A stretch of 22,939 nt of DNA, taken from contig JAESRR010000160.1 of NCBI GenBank assembly GCA_016764535.1, positions 14,057 through 36,995 on the forward strand, written 5' to 3'. Every line of letters begins with the position of its first letter. Position 1 is the stretch's first letter. Under the pieces are notes generated by a model. That model had not been told where the DNA came from. It worked only from the letters and a program-made list of their open reading frames with translations, and made no database searches. This document shows, piece by piece, positions 15,374 through 22,939 of this stretch. This stretch comes from Cohaesibacteraceae bacterium. Its GTDB lineage: Bacteria; Pseudomonadota; Alphaproteobacteria; Rhizobiales; Cohaesibacteraceae. The translations under genes and the position numbers were made by a program.

Positions 15374-16780
15374 TTATCCAAATTTGCGAATATCTACAAA
15401 ATGTCCTTCAATGGCTGCCGCAGCGGCCATGCTTGGAGACACAAGATGCGTCCGGCCTTTAAAGCCCTGACGACCTTCAAAGTTCCGGTTTGAAGTTGAT
15501 GCACATCGCTCGCCCGGTTTCAATTTGTCATCATTCATCGCCAGACACATGGAACACCCGGGTTCACGCCATTCAAATCCTGCTGCCAAAAATATTTTAT
15601 CAAGACCTTCCTGTTCAGCCTGTACTTTTACAAGGCCGGACCCGGGAACAATCATCGCATCAACATTGCCATGAACCGCGCGGCCTTCAACCACTTTGGC
15701 CACTTCACGAAGATCTTCAATGCGTCCGTTGGTACATGATCCAATGAATACCCGGTCAATTCCAATATCTGTCATTTTGGTATTGGCTTCCAGCCCCATA
15801 TAGGCAAGGGCCCGCTCCACAGATGCACGCTTGATTGCATCCTTGATTTTGGATGGGTCGGGAACATAACCCTCAATTGTCACAACGTTCTCAGGACTGG
15901 TGCCCCAGGTAATAATCGGAGGCAAATTACTGGCGTCAAGCTTCACAATTGTATCAAAATGCGCGCCCTCATCTGTATACAGCGTTTCCCACCAGGCTTT
16001 CGCCTTGTCCCAGTCATTACCCTTTGGAGCTTTCGGACGCCCCATAATGTAATCGTAGGTTTTTTGATCAGGAGCGATGATACCGGCACGTGCACCGCCT
16101 TCAATTGACATGTTACAAACTGTCATCCTGCCTTCTATAGAGAGGGCGCGAATGGCATCCCCTGTATACTCCATCACATGACCGGTACCGCCTGCAGTAC
16201 CAATTTTACCGATGATCGCAAGAATGATATCCTTGGATGTTACCCCGGCTGGAAGTTTGCCTTCAACTTCAATTTTCATGTTTTTGGCTTTGGACTGTAC
16301 CAGTGTCTGGGTTGCCAGAACATGTTCAACCTCGGACGTTCCAATACCATGTGCCAACGCGCCAAACGCGCCGTGTGTTGATGTATGGCTATCACCACAG
16401 ACGATGGTCATACCAGGCAAGGTAAAACCCTGCTCGGGGCCAACAATATGTACCACGCCCTGACGGGGGTCCATTTCGTCGTAATATTCAATTTCAAATT
16501 CAGCTGCATTTTTCGCGAGTGTTTCAACCTGCAACCGGGATTGAGGATTGGCAATCCCTTTTGAGCGATCAGTAGTTGGTACATTGTGATCAACAACAGC
16601 GAGTGTACGCCCCGGACTACGTACCGACCGACCGGCCATGCGAAGTCCCTCAAACGCCTGTGGTGAAGTAACCTCATGCACCAGATGGCGATCAACATAG
16701 AGAAGGCAGGTGCCATCTTCCTGCTGGCTGACAACATGGGCATCCCAGATCTTGTCGTACAGGGTTTTCGGGTTTGACAT
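15374..16780 (-). CDS. leuC: 3-isopropylmalate dehydratase large subunit
   Basis: This 468-residue aconitase-family enzyme, with LeuD (not in this window), isomerises 2-isopropylmalate to 3-isopropylmalate in leucine synthesis. The three [4Fe-4S] ligands are visible: Cys349 in FIGSCTNGR, and Cys409 and Cys412 in [17 protein letters not shown] at about 63-69, [12 protein letters not shown] at about 129-140 and the C-terminal [12 protein letters not shown] are typical active-site segments. The length is normal. The ATG at 16780 follows a GTGAGGA site. It is the last gene of the minus-strand ffh-to-leuC series, but the rplS terminator and the 236-base gap suggest it has its own promoter. Confidence 0.97.
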   Translation of the reverse strand: MSNPKTLYDKIWDAHVVSQQEDGTCLLYVDRHLVHEVTSPQAFEGLRMAGRSVRSPGRTLAVVDHNVPTTDRSKGIANPQSRLQVETLAKNAAEFEIEYYDEMDPRQGVVHIVGPEQGFTLPGMTIVCGDSHTSTHGAFGALAHGIGTSEVEHVLATQTLVQSKAKNMKIEVEGKLPAGVTSKDIILAIIGKIGTAGGTGHVMEYTGDAIRALSIEGRMTVCNMSIEGGARAGIIAPDQKTYDYIMGRPKAPKGNDWDKAKAWWETLYTDEGAHFDTIVKLDASNLPPIITWGTSPENVVTIEGYVPDPSKIKDAIKRASVERALAYMGLEANTKMTDIGIDRVFIGSCTNGRIEDLREVAKVVEGRAVHGNVDAMIVPGSGLVKVQAEQEGLDKIFLAAGFEWREPGCSMCLAMNDDKLKPGERCASTSNRNFEGRQGFKGRTHLVSPSMAAAAAIEGHFVDIRKFG

Positions 16781-16858
16781 TTGAATTTGTCCTCACTGCA
16801 GATATTTCACACACCTGATCCGAAAATGTACATAAATACACATCCATCAGGACCAATT

Positions 16859-16874
16859 GGCCGGACAATCGGCC
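16859..16874. promoter_or_regulatory. Hairpin in the leuC upstream region
   Basis: GGCCG-GACAAT-CGGCC lies about 80-95 bases upstream of the leuC start. I found no leader peptide rich in leucine codons on the minus strand, so classical leu attenuation is not supported. The function of the palindrome is unknown. Confidence 0.25.
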
Positions 16875-16939
16875 TTTGTCCCAAAATTGTCAATCAGCAC
16901 ACGGCTATGGGAGAGCCACGTTGACGCAATAGGAGACAC

Positions 16940-16968
16940 AGAAAAAAAGCGGACCCGGGGCCCGCTTT
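16940..16968 (-). terminator. Terminator of rplS
   Basis: AAAGCGG and CCGCTTT form a seven-pair stem, extended inside by CC/GG, at 16946-16968. On the minus strand a run of seven T follows. It is 48 bases after the rplS stop. On the plus strand TTTGATTTATT follows, so it could work in both directions. Confidence 0.8.
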
Positions 16969-16982
16969 GATTTATTGCATAA

Positions 16983-17007
16983 ACCGGTGCGCCAGAAGAT
17001 TGGCGAA
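16983..17007 (+). repeat. Small palindromic dispersed element, copy 2
   Basis: ACCGGT is followed by GCGCCA-GAAGAT-TGGCGAA (CGCCA/TGGCG arms at 16990-16994 and 17001-17005). It resembles 13295-13319 in sequence and in position relative to a terminator hairpin. It lies between the rplS stop and the rplS terminator, in the 3' untranslated part of that mRNA. Confidence 0.5.
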
Positions 17008-17016
17008 CAACCCGAT

Positions 17017-17448
17017 TTACTTTTTAACGGCAGCTGCCTTGGCAGCAACGGCTGCAGCGCGTTCTGCATCTTTAAGGCGTTTTGCACGAACATTTGTTGC
17101 TTCAACAATACGTGCAGATTTACCGCGACGATCACGAAGATAGTAGAGTTTCGCACGGCGGACTTTACCGCGGCGAATAACATCTACTGAATCGATGATC
17201 GGAGAAAACATCGGGAATACACGCTCGACACCTTCACCATAGGAAATTTTCCGTACAGTAAAAGATTCGTTCAGTCCACCGCCCTTGCGTGCAATACAAA
17301 CGCCTTCATAGGCCTGCACACGGGTACGGGTACCTTCAGTCACGCGAACATTTACGCGGATCGTGTCACCTGGGGAGAATACCGGGAGCTTGCGTTTGGC
17401 TTCAATTTCAGCCATCTGCTCCTGTTCAATTTCATCAATAATATTCAT
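17017..17448 (-). CDS. rplS: 50S ribosomal protein L19
   Basis: This 143-residue protein has the L19 core: [54 protein letters not shown] and [15 protein letters not shown]19 lies at the interface between the 30S and 50S subunits. The Ala/Lys-rich C-terminal tail (about 123-143) is the extension common in alphaproteobacteria. The ATG at 17448, giving [12 protein letters not shown], fits the family. In-frame codons back to 17520 would add 24 residues not found in L19. It lies 226 bases downstream of trmD, so it may be separately transcribed as well as read through from ffh. Confidence 0.97.
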   Translation of the reverse strand: MNIIDEIEQEQMAEIEAKRKLPVFSPGDTIRVNVRVTEGTRTRVQAYEGVCIARKGGGLNESFTVRKISYGEGVERVFPMFSPIIDSVDVIRRGKVRRAKLYYLRDRRGKSARIVEATNVRAKRLKDAERAAAVAAKAAAVKK

Positions 17449-17674
17449 GGAACGTCTCTTTGTTTGATTCACGCCCAGAGCGGCTACGATACAATCATGG
17501 ATACGAGTAAAATCAACCACTTAACGCGATTGACGATCCAGGTCGCAAAGGCCGTTTCACCGTGTGTTTTTAGGTTCAGTCGCTCTATAGTCCAGAATGC
17601 CGGATTTGTCACGTTTTATTGCAATTTCTGGAAGTTCAATCTTAAAAATGTGCTTTGGAACCGCGGGCATAAAT

Positions 17675-18400
17675 CTATTTTCTGGTAGACTGTAGCTGAT
17701 AGTTTTCAAATAAATCCGGTCTGCGCTGTTTTGTCAGGGACAGGGATTGCTCAAGACGCCAGTCTTTAATTTTTTGATGATGACCCGATGTGAGGATTTC
17801 GGGAATAGTCAAACCGTTCCATTCTGAAGGTCGCGTATAATGCGGATATTCCAGTAATCCGCTCTCAAAACTTTCATCTTCACCGGAGGATTTTTTTCCC
17901 ATCACACCTGGCAATAACCGGATAGCAGCATCCATCAGCATCATTGCGGCTAATTCTCCGCCAGAAAGAATGTAGTCTCCGACAGACACTTCTTCAAAGT
18001 CTGAAGCATCGATAACCCGTTGGTCAACTCCCTCAAATCGACCACACAAAATAATTGCTCCGCCTGCATTCTTCAGTTCATGCACCTTTTGCTGAGTGAG
18101 CGGCTTGCCTCTCGGGCTCATATAGAGCCGGGGCCTGGCATCATTTTTTTTAATTACGCTTTCAAGCGCGCTTGCAACAACATCTGCACGCAGCACCATT
18201 CCCGGTCCGCCACCGGACGGTGTATCATCAACAGATCGATGTTTATCAAGTGCGAAATCCCGGATTTGCGTAGTTTGCAATGACCAAAGGCCTTTCGCGA
18301 GAGCCTTACCGGCCAGAGCCTGTCCAAGCGATCCGGGAAACATTTCCGGATAAAGTGTCAGAACATCAACATTCCAGCAGCTTTTGGTCTCGCCCGTCAT
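17675..18400 (-). CDS. trmD: tRNA (guanine37-N1)-methyltransferase
   Basis: This 241-residue SPOUT enzyme makes m1G37 in tRNAs and so prevents +1 frameshifting. [12 protein letters not shown] at about 63-74, [12 protein letters not shown] at about 119-130, the trefoil-knot loop [13 protein letters not shown] at about 141-153 and HYTRPSEW at about 187-194 are all present. Length is normal. The ATG at 18400 shares one base with the rimM stop (TGATG), so the two are translationally coupled; a TTG one codon upstream is less likely. It lies in the conserved rpsP-rimM-trmD-rplS order. Confidence 0.96.
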   Translation of the reverse strand: MTGETKSCWNVDVLTLYPEMFPGSLGQALAGKALAKGLWSLQTTQIRDFALDKHRSVDDTPSGGGPGMVLRADVVASALESVIKKNDARPRLYMSPRGKPLTQQKVHELKNAGGAIILCGRFEGVDQRVIDASDFEEVSVGDYILSGGELAAMMLMDAAIRLLPGVMGKKSSGEDESFESGLLEYPHYTRPSEWNGLTIPEILTSGHHQKIKDWRLEQSLSLTKQRRPDLFENYQLQSTRK

Positions 18401-18942
18401 CAATCCGGCTCTTCCTCTCCATCAACATCTTGTGCATCCGGCAACAAATAAGCCACCAGTTTACCCGCATCCATATCAATCACGGGAATAGATTCTTTGG
18501 TAAATGGCACGTAAAATCGTGGCGCATGTTCAGGGGCAATCTCGACAAGATCCCCGGCACCAAAATTGTATATTCCGCTCACTTTTCCAAGCAACTCGCC
18601 GGTTGTGGATTCAACCACCAAACCAACCAGGTCCGCCTGATAAAACTCGTCTTTGGTATCTATTTCGGGAAATACATCCCGGGATACAAACAGCTCGACA
18701 CCATTAAGTGGCTCGACATCATTTCGGGTTAAAAAGCCCTTGAAACGAATCACAAGTACTGTTTTTTGCGGCCTTGATGATAATATTTCAAATTGTCTTT
18801 TGCCTGACTGATCCTCAAGAATTCCAAGGTCAGCCAGACAATTCGGATTTTCAATAAAAGGTTTAACACGCACTTCACCCTGGATTCCGTGTGCGGCACC
18901 AATTTTTGCCACACACACGCGGGTCTCATCGTTTATATTCAA
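18400..18942 (-). CDS. rimM: 16S rRNA processing / 30S maturation factor RimM
   Basis: This 180-residue protein has the N-terminal RimM domain ([19 protein letters not shown]) and a C-terminal PRC-barrel (about 100-170). The barrel includes [14 protein letters not shown] and [21 protein letters not shown]. RimM binds S19 and assists assembly of the 30S head. The coding sequence appears to begin with TTG at 18942, with GGGGA upstream; no ATG in frame lies nearby, and the family N-terminus leaves little room for a later start. The acidic C-terminal end (about 170-180) is unremarkable. The rpsP stop is 38 bases upstream. Confidence 0.93.
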   Translation of the reverse strand: MNINDETRVCVAKIGAAHGIQGEVRVKPFIENPNCLADLGILEDQSGKRQFEILSSRPQKTVLVIRFKGFLTRNDVEPLNGVELFVSRDVFPEIDTKDEFYQADLVGLVVESTTGELLGKVSGIYNFGAGDLVEIAPEHAPRFYVPFTKESIPVIDMDAGKLVAYLLPDAQDVDGEEEPD

Positions 18943-18980
18943 ACCCGTATCCCCAGATTCCGTGATGTACCTGTCGAAAT

Positions 18981-19355
18981 TTATTCGGCAGTCGCTTCAG
19001 CAGCAGCTGATGCTGCGTCTGCTACTTTTGCTTTACGTTCTTCTTCGCGTTCCTGAGCCTTCTGGCCAGGTTTTGCTTTATTCGGATTGTTGCGTGCTTC
19101 GCGCTTCATCAAACCGGCTTCATCAAGGAAACGAAGAACGCGGTCCGTAGGCTGGGCACCCTCGGAAAGCCAATGTTTAGCACGATCCACGTCCAGTTTT
19201 ACGCGCTCTGCATTGTCTTTGGAAAGCAGTGGATTGTATGTACCAATTCTTTCAATAAAACGGCCATCACGCGGTGCGCGTACGTCGGCGATAACAATAC
19301 GATAAAACGGGCGTTTCTTGGAACCACCGCGAGCGAGACGAATTTTAGTAGCCAT
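18981..19355 (-). CDS. rpsP: 30S ribosomal protein S16
   Basis: This 124-residue protein has the S16 core: [21 protein letters not shown], then [21 protein letters not shown] and a [12 protein letters not shown] segment. S16 binds 16S rRNA early in 30S assembly. Residues from about 90 onward ([17 protein letters not shown], then an Ala-rich end) form the extended, charged tail typical of alphaproteobacteria. AAAGGA precedes the ATG at 19355. It lies 47 bases after ffh and 38 before rimM, in one likely operon. Confidence 0.97.
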   Translation of the reverse strand: MATKIRLARGGSKKRPFYRIVIADVRAPRDGRFIERIGTYNPLLSKDNAERVKLDVDRAKHWLSEGAQPTDRVLRFLDEAGLMKREARNNPNKAKPGQKAQEREEERKAKVADAASAAAEATAE

Positions 19356-19402
19356 TGTTTTTCCTTTTATACAAATAAATCAGATCGAGTTTTTACTTCC
19401 GA

Positions 19403-20923
19403 TCAACGTTTCTTCTTGCCTTTGCCACCTGGAAAACCACCCAGGCCAGGAAGTCCGGGTAAACCGGGCATCCCGCCGGGCAGCCCTGGCATTCCACCAG
19501 GCAAACCCGCAGGCATATTTGTTGGCAACCCACCGGACATACCACCCGATTTTGCCATTTCTTCAAGCTGTGCCGGATCAACGCCAGGCATTCCACCACC
19601 GAATAGCGCGCCAAGTCCGCCTTTTTTCCTACCGACCATTTTCATCATATCGGCCATCTGACGATGCATTTTTAGAAGTTTGTTAATTTCCTGAACATGG
19701 GTGCCTGATCCTGCAGCGATACGTTTTTTGCGGCTGGCATTAAGGAGCTTGGGCTGACGCCGCTCCTTTTTTGTCATCGAATTAATTATTGCGACCTGAC
19801 GATCAAGAACGGAATCATCCAGATTGGCACCAGCCATCTGTTTTTTCATTTTACCCATGCCAGGCATCATCGCCATCAGGCCGGACATGCCACCAATCTT
19901 AGCCATTTGGCCCAGCTGGCTTCGCAAATCATCAAGATCAAATATGCCCTTGCGCAATTTTTCAGCAGCTTTTGCTGCTTCCTGCGCATCAATGGTTTCA
20001 GCAGCCTTTTCAACAAGGGAAACAATGTCTCCCATTCCCAAAATCCGGCCTGCTATCCGTTCAGGATGAAAATCTTCAAGCGCGTCTGCCTTTTCACCAA
20101 CACCAAGCAGCTTGATAGGTTTTCCTGTTACCGCTCGCATCGAAAGCGCAGCACCACCGCGCCCGTCACCATCGACACGCGTCAACGCAATACCTGTGAT
20201 CCCCACCCGATCATCAAAGCTCTTGGCAAGATTCACCGCATCCTGACCGGTAAGTGCATCTGCAACCAATAAAATTTCATGCGGATTGGTTGCTTTTTTG
20301 ATCTCGGACATTTCGAGCATCAAAGGCTCGTCAATATGACCACGACCGGCTGTATCGAGCAGCACAACATCATAACCACCAAGTTTGGCGGCTGTGATCG
20401 CCCGTTCTGCGATCTGAACCGGGTCCTGACCTTCCATCACCGGCAATGTGGATATGCCATTTTGCTCACCAAGAACACGCAATTGTTCCTGTGCAGCAGG
20501 GCGACGCGTATCAAGAGAAGCCATCAGGACTTTTTTCTTGTCACGCTTTGTAAGTCGCAGGGCAATTTTCGAAGTTGTTGTGGTTTTACCTGAACCCTGC
20601 AAACCAACCATCATGATGGCGACCGGAGCAGCTGCATTCAAATCGATAGGTTCGGAGCTGGACCCCAGCATTTCAACCATTTGATCGTGAACAATTTTCA
20701 CAACCATTTGTCCAGGAGTTACAGACCTGATGACATCCTGACCAATGGCTTTTGATCGCACTTTGTCAATAAACGACCGCACAACATTCAATGCAACATC
20801 GGCTTCGATAAGTGCACGACGCACTTCACGCAGGGCTACATCGACGTCCTCTTCAGAAAGGGCGCCGCGCCTGGTGAGCTTATCAAATATACCGCCAAGA
20901 CGGTCTGACAGGCTATCGAACAT
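19403..20923 (-). CDS. ffh: Signal recognition particle GTPase Ffh
   Basis: This 506-residue protein binds signal sequences at the ribosome and targets nascent membrane proteins to FtsY. The N domain (1-90) is followed by the G domain. GLQGSGKTTT is at about 107-116, DTRRPAAQEQL at about 138-148, DTAGRGHIDE at about 190-199, and TRVDGDGRGGA replaces the commoner TKLDGDARGGA, a variation seen in related bacteria. The M domain from about 300 has the methionine-rich helices and SRP RNA-binding region. The last 40 or so residues are a Gly-Pro-Met repeat-like tail ending KGKKKR. The ATG at 20923 has TGGAGC upstream; an in-frame upstream start at 20962 would add 13 residues. It begins the operon with rpsP. 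Confidence 0.97.
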   Translation of the reverse strand: MFDSLSDRLGGIFDKLTRRGALSEEDVDVALREVRRALIEADVALNVVRSFIDKVRSKAIGQDVIRSVTPGQMVVKIVHDQMVEMLGSSSEPIDLNAAAPVAIMMVGLQGSGKTTTTSKIALRLTKRDKKKVLMASLDTRRPAAQEQLRVLGEQNGISTLPVMEGQDPVQIAERAITAAKLGGYDVVLLDTAGRGHIDEPLMLEMSEIKKATNPHEILLVADALTGQDAVNLAKSFDDRVGITGIALTRVDGDGRGGAALSMRAVTGKPIKLLGVGEKADALEDFHPERIAGRILGMGDIVSLVEKAAETIDAQEAAKAAEKLRKGIFDLDDLRSQLGQMAKIGGMSGLMAMMPGMGKMKKQMAGANLDDSVLDRQVAIINSMTKKERRQPKLLNASRKKRIAAGSGTHVQEINKLLKMHRQMADMMKMVGRKKGGLGALFGGGMPGVDPAQLEEMAKSGGMSGGLPTNMPAGLPGGMPGLPGGMPGLPGLPGLGGFPGGKGKKKR

Positions 20924-21289
20924 ATGTGCTCCATGTGTAATAAGCACCCCAAAACAATACAAAGCAAAATAACATCCGCGGGCGAAAATCGCTGGCGGAT
21001 GTGAACCTCCGGGAACTCTTTAAACCTTTTCGGGTCCCGGTCGGCATTTTGTATTGATCTAAACGCACTTGAATGTTCCGCGGTGTTACTGCGCAATCCA
21101 GGCAGAGTCAAGCAAAGCCTGTAGTTCCCTGCACGGTTTGCGTGGGCATTTCAAAGATGTTTTAAAGCAATTAGACCCACGCAAGTTTGAAACGATATTG
21201 CATTATGCGTGTTGATCATGATGAGAGGCCTGGAAATTCAATACCATCCAGCTATGATGCGCGCAATTAAGAAACCAAGGATTCCGTAA
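20924..21289. other. Hairpin-rich divergent region, ffh / saccharopine dehydrogenase
   Basis: This 366-base gap has no credible gene. It carries four inverted repeats: 20972-21002 (eight-base arms with a nested GCGA/TCGC stem), 21009-21040 (CCGGGA/TCCCGG), 21099-21121 (CAGGC/GCCTG) and 21138-21184 (nine-base arms TTGCGTGGG/CCCACGCAA). I looked for the conserved SRP RNA loop, since ffh is adjacent, and did not find it. Promoters for both flanking genes must lie here, but none is obvious. Confidence 0.6.
20961..21002 (-). terminator. Terminator-like hairpin upstream of ffh
   Basis: On the minus strand ACATCCGC, an inner GCGA-TTT-TCGC stem and GCGGATGT form a long, nearly continuous hairpin followed by TATTTTGCTTTG. 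It is about 50 bases before the ffh start and on the same strand, so it would act as a leader attenuator or as the end of a small transcript. No protein-coding gene precedes it on that strand. Confidence 0.5.
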
Positions 21290-22360
21290 ATGACCCATTT
21301 CTGGCTGCGCGACGAAGATCGAGCTACAGAACGCCGTACAGCTCTTACACCCAAAAACGCAAAAATATTACTTGATGCAGGCTTCATAATAACAGTCGAA
21401 AAAAGTGAAAAACGAGCTTTTCCCGATATGGATTACGAGGCAATCGGCTGCAATCTTGTATCTTCGAGGAGTTGGGTTTCAGCTCCCGCCGGTGTAACGC
21501 TTCTGGGCCTGAAAGAGCTGCGTGAAGATCCAGTGCGGCTAACTCATCCAATGATCCACTTCGCACATATCTACAAAGATCAGACTGGATGGGAAACAGA
21601 AATGAAACGCTTCACCGATGGTGGAGGACAACTTTATGACATTGAGTTTCTGACCAATGATGACGGACGGCGAGTTGCAGCATTTGGCTACTGGGCTGGA
21701 TGGATGGGGGCGGCACTTGGTGCCTGGCGGGTTCTTGAACGTCGTGCCGGCGAGGACAATCTGACAAAAGGCGTATCCGTTTTTGAAGATCAGGCAGGCA
21801 TTGTTCAGACACTCAAGGCTCTCGCAGCGAAATCCGATACCAAAATGCCCCGCGCAGTTGTTATTGGTGCAAAAGGCCGCTCGGGTTCAGGAGCTGTTGA
21901 ATGTCTGAAATCTATCGGATTTAAGGTAACAGAGTGGGACAAGGAAGAAACACAAAACCTTGATCGTGACACTCTTATGTCTCATGAATTGCTGGTCAAT
22001 TGTGTCCTGATGTTTGGTCCGGGACTTTTGCTCGCCAACAAGGAACATTTATCTGCACCAACCAGCAAAATGCAGGTTATTTCAGATGTTTCCTGTGATC
22101 CATTTTCAGATTTTAATCCTTTGCCTGTTTATTCCGAACCAACAAGCTGGACCGACCCACTGGTGAAAGTCGCAATAAATGGAGACGGTGTCCCGGTTGA
22201 AGTAACAGCTATCGACAATCTGCCTTCCCTGTTACCCAAATCTGCATCAATTGAATTTTCCGACCAGTTTGTCGAAGCCCTCAAAAGCTACCCTGACGGG
22301 GCTCCATGGATCAATGGACTTTCAGTGTTCAACAAAATTCGGGAAAAATCCGGACTGTAA
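21290..22360 (+). CDS. Saccharopine dehydrogenase (NAD+, L-lysine-forming)-like protein
   Basis: This 356-residue protein, close to the 370 or so of fungal Lys1, belongs to the lysine-forming saccharopine dehydrogenase group related to alanine dehydrogenase. ERRTALTP opens the substrate domain. GLKEL at about 73-77 and FAHIYKDQTGW at about 91-101 carry the Lys75 and His93 that match the catalytic pair of yeast Lys1. The nucleotide-binding segment VVIGAKGRSGSGAVE and the late DVSCDPFSDFNPLPVYSEPT are also family-typical. The reaction interconverts saccharopine with lysine and 2-oxoglutarate, linked to NAD(H). The ATG at 21290 follows AAGGA. It lies just upstream of dapF, a gene of the other lysine route, but a terminator separates them. 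Direction in vivo (synthesis, catabolism or another substrate) cannot be inferred. Confidence 0.88.
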   Translation: MTHFWLRDEDRATERRTALTPKNAKILLDAGFIITVEKSEKRAFPDMDYEAIGCNLVSSRSWVSAPAGVTLLGLKELREDPVRLTHPMIHFAHIYKDQTGWETEMKRFTDGGGQLYDIEFLTNDDGRRVAAFGYWAGWMGAALGAWRVLERRAGEDNLTKGVSVFEDQAGIVQTLKALAAKSDTKMPRAVVIGAKGRSGSGAVECLKSIGFKVTEWDKEETQNLDRDTLMSHELLVNCVLMFGPGLLLANKEHLSAPTSKMQVISDVSCDPFSDFNPLPVYSEPTSWTDPLVKVAINGDGVPVEVTAIDNLPSLLPKSASIEFSDQFVEALKSYPDGAPWINGLSVFNKIREKSGL

Positions 22361-22382
22361 TCAGATTAATTTCATACTTGAG

Positions 22383-22408
22383 AAGCCCGGCAATAATGTC
22401 GGGTTTTT
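22383..22408 (+). terminator. Terminator of the saccharopine dehydrogenase-like gene
   Basis: AAGCCCGGC, an AATAAT loop and GTCGGGTTT form a nine-pair stem with two G-T wobbles, running into a TTTTT tract. It lies 22 bases after the stop and implies that dapF has a separate promoter in 22409-22535. Confidence 0.8.
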
Positions 22409-22535
22409 GGATTTACCGGCTTCACGTCAACCAATCTGACGCAATTGTCTGGCAATTCACGCAAAACTTCTCCATATACTGCAAAAACACGGGTATCATA
22501 TTTACCCGAAGCTCTCGACTGCTGGACAACAACAA

Positions 22536-22939
22536 ATGACAACGACTGGAATTCCGTTTCTCAAGATGAACGGACTTGGCAACGAATTTATCGTGATTGA
22601 TATGCGCAAGGATAATTTTGTACTTAGCGCAGCCGTTGTGCGTCAACTGTCCGATGATGATGCGGGCCCGGGATGTGATCAGTTTATTACACTTGAAAAC
22701 TCTCCCTCTGGCGCAGATATATTTATGCGCATCCGCAATGCCGACGGCGGCGAAGTTGAAGCGTGCGGCAATGCAGCCCGCTGTGTCGGACGATTGCGCC
22801 TTAAGGAAACCCGTGCCTCCAGTGTAACAATTGAAACTGTGGCTGGAGTTCTGATCGCCAAACATGGCTCCGGAACTGATGAAATAACAGTTGATATGGG
22901 GCAACCGCGTTTCAACTGGCAGGACATCCCGCTAGCTGA
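22536..22939 (+). CDS. dapF: Diaminopimelate epimerase, 5' part only
   Basis: The reading frame from the ATG at 22536 runs off the window after 134 codons. It begins with FLKMNGLGNEFIVIDMR, the DapF N-terminal motif, and includes IRNADGGEVEACGNAARCVG, in which Cys77 is the first of the two catalytic cysteines. DapF converts LL- to meso-diaminopimelate for lysine and peptidoglycan synthesis. The second catalytic cysteine lies beyond the edge, so integrity is not known. The ribosome binding site is weak. The ACGNAARC form, instead of ACGNGARC, is an acceptable variant for alphaproteobacteria. Confidence 0.95.
   Translation, partial: MTTTGIPFLKMNGLGNEFIVIDMRKDNFVLSAAVVRQLSDDDAGPGCDQFITLENSPSGADIFMRIRNADGGEVEACGNAARCVGRLRLKETRASSVTIETVAGVLIAKHGSGTDEITVDMGQPRFNWQDIPLA

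Noticed and set aside
16781..16945. Leucine leader-peptide attenuator before leuC
   Set aside because: No short frame with clustered leucine codons and no terminator/antiterminator pair could be seen on the minus strand.
19173..19686. Plus-strand Pro/Gly-rich frames antisense to ffh and rpsP
   Set aside because: They are the reverse reading of the Gly-Pro-Met tail of Ffh and have no independent support.
20836..21111. Minus-strand open frame of 91 codons across the ffh start
   Set aside because: It overlaps the ffh N-terminus in another frame, has no ribosome binding site and no family resemblance.
20924..21289. SRP RNA (ffs) or 6S RNA gene next to ffh
   Set aside because: The conserved SRP domain IV loop sequence is absent on both strands, and I could not build the long closed stem of 6S RNA. 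Only unnamed hairpins are supported.

Overview
The window looks like chromosomal DNA from an alphaproteobacterium, most likely of the order Hyphomicrobiales (Rhizobiales), and perhaps a marine lineage because the base composition is only moderately GC-rich. This rests on gene content and order: rsmB divergent from a DUF1674/SDHAF4-type gene beside acs, an IalB-like secreted protein before rlmN, and the block ffh-rpsP-rimM-trmD-rplS-leuC close to dapF. I saw no tRNA, rRNA, CRISPR array, phage gene or complete insertion sequence.

Layout. (1) 1-2748: the 5' part of rsmB (minus), a DUF1674 gene (plus) and acs (minus). The last two converge on a hairpin terminator. (2) 2916-4502, minus: an HSD10-like short-chain dehydrogenase, a DUF1761 membrane protein and a small Rieske protein, all running toward acs. 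(3) 4619-8351, plus: a YkvA/DUF1232 protein, a SpoU-type RNA methyltransferase, an IalB-like exported protein, rlmN, and an unrecognised four-helix membrane protein overlapping rlmN. (4) 8471-15310, plus: a complete transport and regulation locus, dctB-dctD followed by the TRAP transporter genes dctP-dctQ-dctM. (5) 15374-20923, minus: the ffh-rpsP-rimM-trmD-rplS-leuC block. (6) 21290-22939, plus: a lysine-forming saccharopine dehydrogenase-like gene and the 5' part of dapF.

The dct locus reads as a self-contained circuit. DctB has a periplasmic sensor region and a kinase. DctD is a sigma54-type activator with an intact GAFTGA loop. A good -24/-12 promoter with candidate enhancer palindromes lies before dctP. 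A terminator-like hairpin between dctP and dctQM could make the binding protein more abundant than the membrane subunits.

The most unusual stretch is the 574-base dctD-dctP spacer. It contains a decayed second copy of the 3' end of dctD, with stops and frameshifts but alignable through to the stop codon. It also contains an exact 31-bp direct repeat, one copy abutting that remnant and one just before the dctP ribosome binding site. Other points worth checking are a hairpin-rich 366-base gap upstream of ffh, a small palindromic element found after two different terminators, and the pairing of a saccharopine dehydrogenase gene with dapF. I did not find a clearly new multi-gene system. The novelty here is mostly regulatory or evolutionary, in non-coding DNA.
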